Part shown: positions 6,657 to 11,571 of the stretch, in pieces
Layout of the letters: the number at the start of each line of letters is the position of its first letter
Position numbering within the stretch: the stretch's first letter is position 1
Assembly (NCBI GenBank): GCA_021648045.1
Contig: JAKITM010000072.1
Span: forward strand, 1 to 11,571
Length of the DNA stretch: 11,571 nucleotides
Direction: 5' to 3'
From: Lysobacterales bacterium
Lineage (GTDB): Bacteria; Pseudomonadota; Gammaproteobacteria; Xanthomonadales; SZUA-36
Made by a program: the position numbers and the translations under genes
Notes under the pieces: generated by a model
Told to the model about the DNA's origin: nothing
Databases searched by the model: none
The model's input: only the letters and a program-made list of their open reading frames with translations

Positions 6657-7901
6657 ATGTATCAGCCCTTATCATTATTTGTTGGCCTGCGTTACTTACG
6701 CGCCAAACGACAAAATCACTTCATTTCATTCATATCCCTGATTTCAATGCTGGGTATTGCGCTTGGCGTGACCGCTCTGATTACCGTGCTGTCGGTCATG
6801 AACGGTTTCGAGAAGGAAATTCGGGAACGCATACTCGGAATGGTTTCCCATGCAGTGGTTACACCCTGGGATGGTAAGCTGAAAGACTGGCAGAGCGTGG
6901 TGGAGATGGCCCGCGAGCACCCGAATGTAGTGGGTGCGGCACCTTTTATTGAACGCGAAACTATGATCCAAGGCCGTGCTGTCAAAGGTGTTTTGGTTCG
7001 CGGTATTGACCCGCAGTTAGAAATGACGGTTTCGGATGTTGGTGAGCATATGCTCGAAGGCGAGCTAAGTGATCTGGTGGCTGGCGAATATCGAGTGTTT
7101 CTCGGTAGCGGTCTAGCTCGGCGCTTGGGGATGAGGGTTGGCGATAAGGTGACCGTCTATGCACCAGAGTTACGCGCAACCCCGGTCGGGGTTATACCAC
7201 CGATGCGGCGCTTTACTGTGGCAGGAGTATTTGAAATTGGGGTGCATGAATACGACACCTCACTGGCGATTATTCACCTCACTGATGCCGGCAAGCTATT
7301 CCGGCTTGGAGATGCCGCCGGGGGCATTCGTTTGCAGTTGGATGATATGTTCAAAGCCCGGCAAGTAGGTCAGGATATTGCTTCAGAACTACAGGGTTTA
7401 TATCAAGTACGCGACTGGACTCAGGAGAATGCGAATTATTTCCGTGCGGTTAAAACGGAAAAGTCCGTCATGTTTATCATCCTTTTTCTGATTGTGGCGG
7501 TAGCCGCTTTTAATATAATCTCTACTCTGGTGATGGTGGTAACGGATAAACAGGCCGATATTGCCATTCTTAAAACTATGGGGACTTCCTCTGGCACTAT
7601 CATGCGCATATTTATAATTCAGGGAACACTTATCGGTGTTATCGGTACACTCTTCGGGGTTATCGGCGGGGTAACGCTGGCCTTGAATGTTGGCACTGTG
7701 GTGCCGTGGATAGAACAACTGGCCGGTTACGAGTTACTGCCGTCTGATATTTATTATATTAGTGAGTTGCCATCTGATCTAAAGTGGCCAGATGTATACA
7801 AGTTTGCCAGTATGTCCTTGGTTATTTCAGTGCTTGCCACCATTTACCCGGCTTGGAGAGCGGGCAGGGTGCATCCGGCAGAGGCGCTCAGTTATGAATG
7901 A
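6657..7901 (+). CDS. lolC: Lipoprotein-releasing ABC permease, LolC/LolF type
   Basis: This is the inner-membrane subunit of the Lol exporter, which extracts mature outer-membrane lipoproteins and passes them to periplasmic LolA. The 414-residue protein has the family layout: cytoplasmic start PLSLFVGLRYLRAKRQNHF, a first membrane segment (about 23-48), a large periplasmic domain (about 49-268), and three more segments (about 271-297, 314-346 and 381-401), ending YPAWRAGRVHPAEALSYE. TPVGVIPPMRRFTVAGVF (175-192) resembles the LolC Hook that binds LolA. An 8-nt overlap couples it to lolD. No second permease (lolE) follows lolD, where it sits in E. coli and Pseudomonas. The protein may therefore be a LolF that pairs with itself, or its partner may be elsewhere. 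Confidence 0.88.
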   Translation: MYQPLSLFVGLRYLRAKRQNHFISFISLISMLGIALGVTALITVLSVMNGFEKEIRERILGMVSHAVVTPWDGKLKDWQSVVEMAREHPNVVGAAPFIERETMIQGRAVKGVLVRGIDPQLEMTVSDVGEHMLEGELSDLVAGEYRVFLGSGLARRLGMRVGDKVTVYAPELRATPVGVIPPMRRFTVAGVFEIGVHEYDTSLAIIHLTDAGKLFRLGDAAGGIRLQLDDMFKARQVGQDIASELQGLYQVRDWTQENANYFRAVKTEKSVMFIILFLIVAVAAFNIISTLVMVVTDKQADIAILKTMGTSSGTIMRIFIIQGTLIGVIGTLFGVIGGVTLALNVGTVVPWIEQLAGYELLPSDIYYISELPSDLKWPDVYKFASMSLVISVLATIYPAWRAGRVHPAEALSYE

Positions 7902-8586
7902 CAACACAATACAGCCGGTTTTATCTTGCACGGGTATTACTAAATCCTATCGTCAGGGCGTTGAGGAGTTGAAAGTACTGGATGGGGTAAGCCTGGAAAT
8001 AGCCCCGGCAGAAAATATCGCTATTCTTGGCGCCTCAGGCACTGGCAAAAGCACGCTGCTACATATTCTCGGTGGCTTGGATAAACCCAATGCCGGTGAA
8101 GTCATTATTGCGGGTCAATCACTGTGGCAGCAATCGGCCAGTAAACGCGAAAAATTGCGCAATCTTAAACTGGGCTTTATTTACCAATTTCATCATTTAT
8201 TAGCCGAATTCACCGCGCTGGAAAATGTGGCCATGCCCTTATTGATTCGCGGTGAAAACGCGGAATCTGCGGCCAACATTGCAAAACTCCAGCTTGATGC
8301 TGTAGGTTTAGGCCAGCGCTTGAATCACAAGCCCGGAGAACTCTCCGGTGGCGAACGCCAGCGCGCTGCCGTTGCCCGTGCGCTTGCTGGACAGCCGGCA
8401 ATAATACTGGGCGATGAGCCAACGGGTAATCTGGATGAAACCAATGCATCTCTGGTTTGGGATCTGATGCTGGATCTTAATCAGGAAAACAAAACTTCAC
8501 TGGTGATGGTTACTCATGACCCGGGTTTGGCCAAACGCATGGATCGGCTTTATGAACTTCGGCAAGGCCGCTTAGTTCCAGTCTAA
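7894..8586 (+). CDS. lolD: Lipoprotein-releasing ABC ATPase LolD
   Basis: LolD is the cytoplasmic ATPase that powers the Lol lipoprotein exporter. The 230-residue product has Walker A GASGTGKST (46-54, K52), the Q-loop at Q98 in FIYQFHHL, the signature LSGGERQR (150-157), Walker B IILGDEPTGNLD with D174 and E175, and the switch histidine H208 in VMVTHD. FIYQFHHLLAEFTALENV is typical of LolD rather than other small ABC ATPases. I place the start at the ATG at 7894, preceded by AGAGG (7880-7884). This gives near-usual length (E. coli 233) and an 8-nt overlap with the permease gene; the longer in-frame extension to 7792 lies within lolC and is unlikely to be translated. Confidence 0.94.
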   Translation: MNDNTIQPVLSCTGITKSYRQGVEELKVLDGVSLEIAPAENIAILGASGTGKSTLLHILGGLDKPNAGEVIIAGQSLWQQSASKREKLRNLKLGFIYQFHHLLAEFTALENVAMPLLIRGENAESAANIAKLQLDAVGLGQRLNHKPGELSGGERQRAAVARALAGQPAIILGDEPTGNLDETNASLVWDLMLDLNQENKTSLVMVTHDPGLAKRMDRLYELRQGRLVPV

Positions 8587-8618
8587 AAAAACACAATCGC
8601 GGGGGGCGAACAGGGGGC

Positions 8619-11045
8619 ATGAAAACACAGAGTAATGACAACAATGCTACAAGCCGCAGGTTTAGCAGCGGTGCGTTGGCTCTGGTATATCTCGCTGGGG
8701 TGTTATCGGTTGTGCAGTTGCCGCAGTTGCCGGAGTTTCGTTTCGAAGTGGTTTGCCTGCTACTTGCCGGGGTTATTTTCTGTCTACCCAAAAATCACAG
8801 ATTCACATTCGTTTATCGTAGTTTAGTAGTCTGTTTTCTACTCGCTGCCGGGGTCACCCTGTTTTTAGCAAGAAGTATTCTTGCAGATCAACTCGACCCT
8901 GCGTTCAATGGGCAAACCCTGATGCTGACCGGGGTGGTCACAAGCCTACCAGAGATACGGGTGTCGAAAAATCGCTATTCGAGTAAGGATAGTGATGCCA
9001 GTGGATTTGATGCAAAGTTTCTTTTTCAGCTGGATAAGCAAATTCCCGGTCTGCCCAAAAATCTACTGGTACGGTGGTATGCAAATGCACCGATGATTGC
9101 TGCCGCCGAACGATGGCAGTTACAACTACGACTCAAACCACCCAGAGGCAAGCTAAATTTCACCGGCTTTGATTATGAACGCTGGTTGTTTCGGCAAAAT
9201 ATTGGAGCTCTGGCTACTGTTGTCAGCGGCGAGTCGCTATCAGAGAGCCAGAGCAAACCCCAAGGGTTTTTCGGCTTGCGTTGGCGCCAACAACTCTCCG
9301 AACAACTGGAAAGCCTGGGGATGGGAAATTCAGAGCCAGCGAATGCACTGATACGGGCGCTGGGCATTGCCGATAAATCGCGCTTGGATCCGGCAACCAG
9401 AGACTTGTTTGCACGAACCGGAACCGCCCATCTACTCGCCATTTCAGGTTTGCATATCGGTTTGGTAGCTTTGGTCGGTTTATCCCTTGGGCGGGTATTG
9501 CTGGGTTTAAGTGGGCTGTTAGCACCAGCGAATAGTGCTCGCTGGTTGGCGAGAATCAGTCGGCAACGAGTAATTCTGATACCCGCAATCCTGCTGGCGC
9601 TGATTTATGCCAGCCTTGCAGGCTGGTCATTGCCGACACAACGCGCGCTGGTTATGCTGCTGGTGCTGAGTGCGGGCGTATTTTTTCGGCATAGAATTAA
9701 CCCTTGGCATGCTTGGTCACTGGCTTTGATTGGGGTGTTGTTGCTGGATCCATTGTCCGCAATTGATCCGGGTTTCTGGTTGTCGTTTTCAGCAGTCGCC
9801 TGGTTGATATTCTTTCTTGGTGGCAGAGGCAGAAAAAACCGCTGGCATTCTATGCTGCGTGCGCAATGGGTGGTAGTGATCGGGCTGTTACCGCTGACGC
9901 TGGTGTTGTTTTCGCGCATCCCGGTAGCCTCTATGTTGGCTAATCTAGTGGCCACCCCGTTGACTGGGGTGTTGTTAGTGCCTTTGATCCTGCTGGCGAT
10001 ATTTTTTTCGGGGCTGTGGCCGGCAATCGCGCAAATGCTATTGGCTGTCGCTGCCTGGTTGTTAGATCATTTAATCGCGTATTTAAGCTGGCTAGATCAC
10101 TGGATACCAGCAATTACGGTTCAGCTTAGCGTTCCCCACGCCGTGCTGTTGTTGCTGGCAACCGTAGCGGTAGTGTTATTGTTGTCAGCGGGTGGCATTT
10201 GGAAATACAGCCTGGCGCTAGTTTGCCTGCTACCGTTGCTGCTGCCTTATGAGCGCCTCGGTAAGTCTATTTATCGAGTGGAAATGCTGGATGTGGGTCA
10301 GGGTTTGGCGGTGTTGGTCGAGACGCCGGAGCATTTGTTGTTGTATGACACTGGCCCAGGGGATGCTAGGGGGCGGGATGTCATTGCTTCCATTGTCGCA
10401 CCGGCAATTGCTGCCAGCGGAAAACCCCTATCTAGTGTAGTAATTTCCCATGGTGATCAGGACCATTCCGGCGGCCTTCACAGCCTGCGTAGGCTCTATC
10501 CTAACGCAGCTTATTACCTGAACCGACCAATAATTGATGCTGCCACAACTTGTACCATCGGCCAGAACATGCCCTTGTTTGAAGCCGCCGGTCTGAGTAT
10601 AGAAGTGCTGCACCCGAATCCGGAGCTGCCTTATATGGGCAATGACAGTTCCTGTGTGCTGTTATTCAGGTCAGGCAACTTTCAATGGTTATTTACCGGC
10701 GACATCAGTAAAACTGTGGAACAACGCCTGCTGCGTTTGTATCCGCAGTTACGCGCCGATGTCATACTAGTGCCGCATCATGGCTCTGCGTCATCCTCAG
10801 GACAGGACTTCGTAACTACGCTGGAGCCTTCATTGGCGTTAATCTCAAGCGGTCATGGTAATCGCTTTAAACTGCCCTCATCAGCAGTTGTCGAGCGTTA
10901 TGAGGCGGTCGGCACACAAGTGTTGGATACTGCCCTTTGCGGCGCCATCAGGCTGGATTATTCGGTCGCTAGTAGCAGCCCCAGAGTGACATACGCCAGG
11001 CGCGACCGTGCCGCGATCTGGCGCCAGTCCGCGCAGGAGTGTTAA
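8619..11045 (+). CDS. comEC: ComEC/Rec2 DNA uptake channel
   Basis: ComEC (Rec2, ComA in some genera) forms the inner-membrane channel for single-stranded DNA in natural transformation. The 808-residue product is full length. It has N-terminal membrane segments and a DUF4131/OB-like region (about 15-215), then the multi-pass Competence domain with the hallmark GTAHLLAISGLHIGLV (about 268-283) and YASLAGWSLPTQRALVM (about 329-345). A C-terminal metallo-beta-lactamase-like domain starts near residue 550, with SHGDQDHSGG (H611, D613, D615, H616), TGDIS (about 693) and VPHHGSASSS (about 718). The metal motif is intact, so the nuclease-like domain may be active. The RBS is unclear: GGGGGG at 8601-8606 is rather far and AGGGGG rather close. 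Presence of comEC does not by itself prove competence, since it is widely conserved. Confidence 0.93.
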   Translation: MKTQSNDNNATSRRFSSGALALVYLAGVLSVVQLPQLPEFRFEVVCLLLAGVIFCLPKNHRFTFVYRSLVVCFLLAAGVTLFLARSILADQLDPAFNGQTLMLTGVVTSLPEIRVSKNRYSSKDSDASGFDAKFLFQLDKQIPGLPKNLLVRWYANAPMIAAAERWQLQLRLKPPRGKLNFTGFDYERWLFRQNIGALATVVSGESLSESQSKPQGFFGLRWRQQLSEQLESLGMGNSEPANALIRALGIADKSRLDPATRDLFARTGTAHLLAISGLHIGLVALVGLSLGRVLLGLSGLLAPANSARWLARISRQRVILIPAILLALIYASLAGWSLPTQRALVMLLVLSAGVFFRHRINPWHAWSLALIGVLLLDPLSAIDPGFWLSFSAVAWLIFFLGGRGRKNRWHSMLRAQWVVVIGLLPLTLVLFSRIPVASMLANLVATPLTGVLLVPLILLAIFFSGLWPAIAQMLLAVAAWLLDHLIAYLSWLDHWIPAITVQLSVPHAVLLLLATVAVVLLLSAGGIWKYSLALVCLLPLLLPYERLGKSIYRVEMLDVGQGLAVLVETPEHLLLYDTGPGDARGRDVIASIVAPAIAASGKPLSSVVISHGDQDHSGGLHSLRRLYPNAAYYLNRPIIDAATTCTIGQNMPLFEAAGLSIEVLHPNPELPYMGNDSSCVLLFRSGNFQWLFTGDISKTVEQRLLRLYPQLRADVILVPHHGSASSSGQDFVTTLEPSLALISSGHGNRFKLPSSAVVERYEAVGTQVLDTALCGAIRLDYSVASSSPRVTYARRDRAAIWRQSAQEC

Positions 11046-11050
11046 TCTGC

Positions 11051-11079
11051 TTGCGAGTGCCTTAGTGACTGCCGATAAT
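11051..11079 (+). promoter_or_regulatory. Candidate exbB promoter
   Basis: TTGCGA (11051-11056, four of six) is followed by a 17-base spacer and GATAAT (11074-11079, five of six). A start near 11086 would give a leader of about 117 nt that carries a 5-bp hairpin ATGCA/TGCAT (11086-11099) and the degenerate repeats described below. It would let exbB and its expected partners be transcribed independently of comEC. Confidence 0.4.
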
Positions 11080-11125
11080 GGTAATATGCATTACTGCATG
11101 GATGGTTTAGAATTCGTGGCTGATG

Positions 11126-11187
11126 GTTAGGCTAATGTTTGGGCCAATGTTTAGATTAATATCTAGTTGATTTATAGTTGATTTATA
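11126..11187. repeat. Degenerate 11-12 bp tandem repeat
   Basis: The sequence divides into GTTAGGCTAAT, GTTTGGGCCAAT, GTTTAGATTAAT, ATCTAGTTGAT and TTATAGTTGAT, a series with period 11-12. Within it TAGTTGATTTA is perfectly repeated in tandem at 11164-11174 and 11175-11185. It ends just before the ribosome-binding site of exbB. It may come from replication slippage; a role in regulation is unproven. Confidence 0.5.
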
Positions 11188-11202
11188 GGGAGTACTTTAG
11201 TA

Positions 11203-11571
11203 GTGCTGGAATTTATTAAAGCCGGTGGTTGGATCATGGCGCCGATTATCCTCTGTTCAGTGCTGGCACTTGCCATTGTGCTCGAGCGCTTTTGGACATT
11301 ACGCCGCAGTAAAGTGATACCTGCAGATATTCCTGGGAAAGTCGAGGCATGGGCGAATACTGATGACCTCGATTACAGCCATTTGGCGGCCTTACGCAAG
11401 AGCTCTCCGCTGGGAGAAATTCTGGCAGCAGCTTTAATTAACCGCCATCGTTCACGCGATATTCTTAAAGAAGCCGTAGAAGAAAGCGGCCGCCATGTTG
11501 TACACGAGATGCAGCGATTTTTAAATACCCTTGGCACCATCGCCGATATCACACCGTTATTAGGCCTTCTG
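11203..11571 (+). CDS. exbB: ExbB/TolQ-family proton channel (partial)
   Basis: This is a MotA/TolQ/ExbB-family inner-membrane protein that uses the proton gradient with ExbD to energise TonB-type transport or a related process. The first 123 codons are in the window and the rest runs off the right edge. The start is a GTG: the protein begins M(V)LEFIKAGGWIMAPIILCS, the classic opening of the exbB found beside comEC and lpxK. GGGAG (11188-11192) lies ten bases upstream, and an in-frame TGA at 11179 rules out a much longer form. The first membrane segment is about residues 9-31, followed by a cytoplasmic region to about 110 and the start of a conserved segment NTLGTIADITPLLGLL. exbD and lpxK would be expected downstream. 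Confidence 0.9.
   Translation, partial: MLEFIKAGGWIMAPIILCSVLALAIVLERFWTLRRSKVIPADIPGKVEAWANTDDLDYSHLAALRKSSPLGEILAAALINRHRSRDILKEAVEESGRHVVHEMQRFLNTLGTIADITPLLGLL

Noticed and set aside
7792..7893. N-terminal extension of LolD by 34 residues
   Set aside because: It overlaps the end of lolC in another frame, has no family similarity, and a good ribosome-binding site precedes the ATG at 7894.
8210..8791. Minus-strand open frames across lolD and the start of comEC
   Set aside because: They are shadows of two well-supported plus-strand genes and show no recognisable motifs.

Overview
The window looks like chromosomal DNA of a gammaproteobacterium, most likely a marine, pseudomonad- or Cellvibrionales-like lineage. 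The basis is a GacA/UvrY-type regulator, an RNase E with an Escherichia-like catalytic half, the divergent rne/rluC pair, a lolCD-comEC-exbB cluster and a monomeric isocitrate dehydrogenase. Genus-level placement is inference. All genes are housekeeping or regulatory. I see no insertion sequence, prophage, CRISPR array or defence module, and no wholly new multi-gene system.

Layout from the left. A 5'-partial-view gene for monomeric NADP-dependent isocitrate dehydrogenase reads leftward out of the window (1-821). It is followed by about 350 bases without a gene but rich in inverted repeats (822-1170). Next come tRNA-Ser(UGA) on the minus strand with its terminator and promoter (1171-1371), and gacA/uvrY on the plus strand (1527-2171). 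A terminator hairpin at 2178-2212 separates gacA from the convergent rne gene (2224-5040, minus). A 671-base divergent intergenic region (5041-5711) holds the rne leader and promoters. To its right is a plus-strand run: rluC (5712-6641), a LolC/LolF-type permease (6657-7901), lolD (7894-8586), comEC/rec2 (8619-11045) and the start of exbB/tolQ (11203 to the window end).

How the genes relate. rluC, lolC, lolD and comEC are tightly spaced (15 nt gap, 8 nt overlap, 32 nt gap) and may be co-transcribed. They serve 23S rRNA modification, outer-membrane lipoprotein export and DNA uptake. exbB is set apart by 157 bases with its own possible promoter.

The points most worth checking are regulatory. 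The gacA upstream region carries a near-match to the GacA upstream activating sequence, and four GGA motifs overlap its ribosome-binding site, which together suggest a Gac-Rsm feedback loop. The rne leader carries a hairpin that sequesters its own Shine-Dalgarno sequence. The Lol locus has only one permease gene, which suggests a LolDF-type homodimeric transporter or an unlinked partner.
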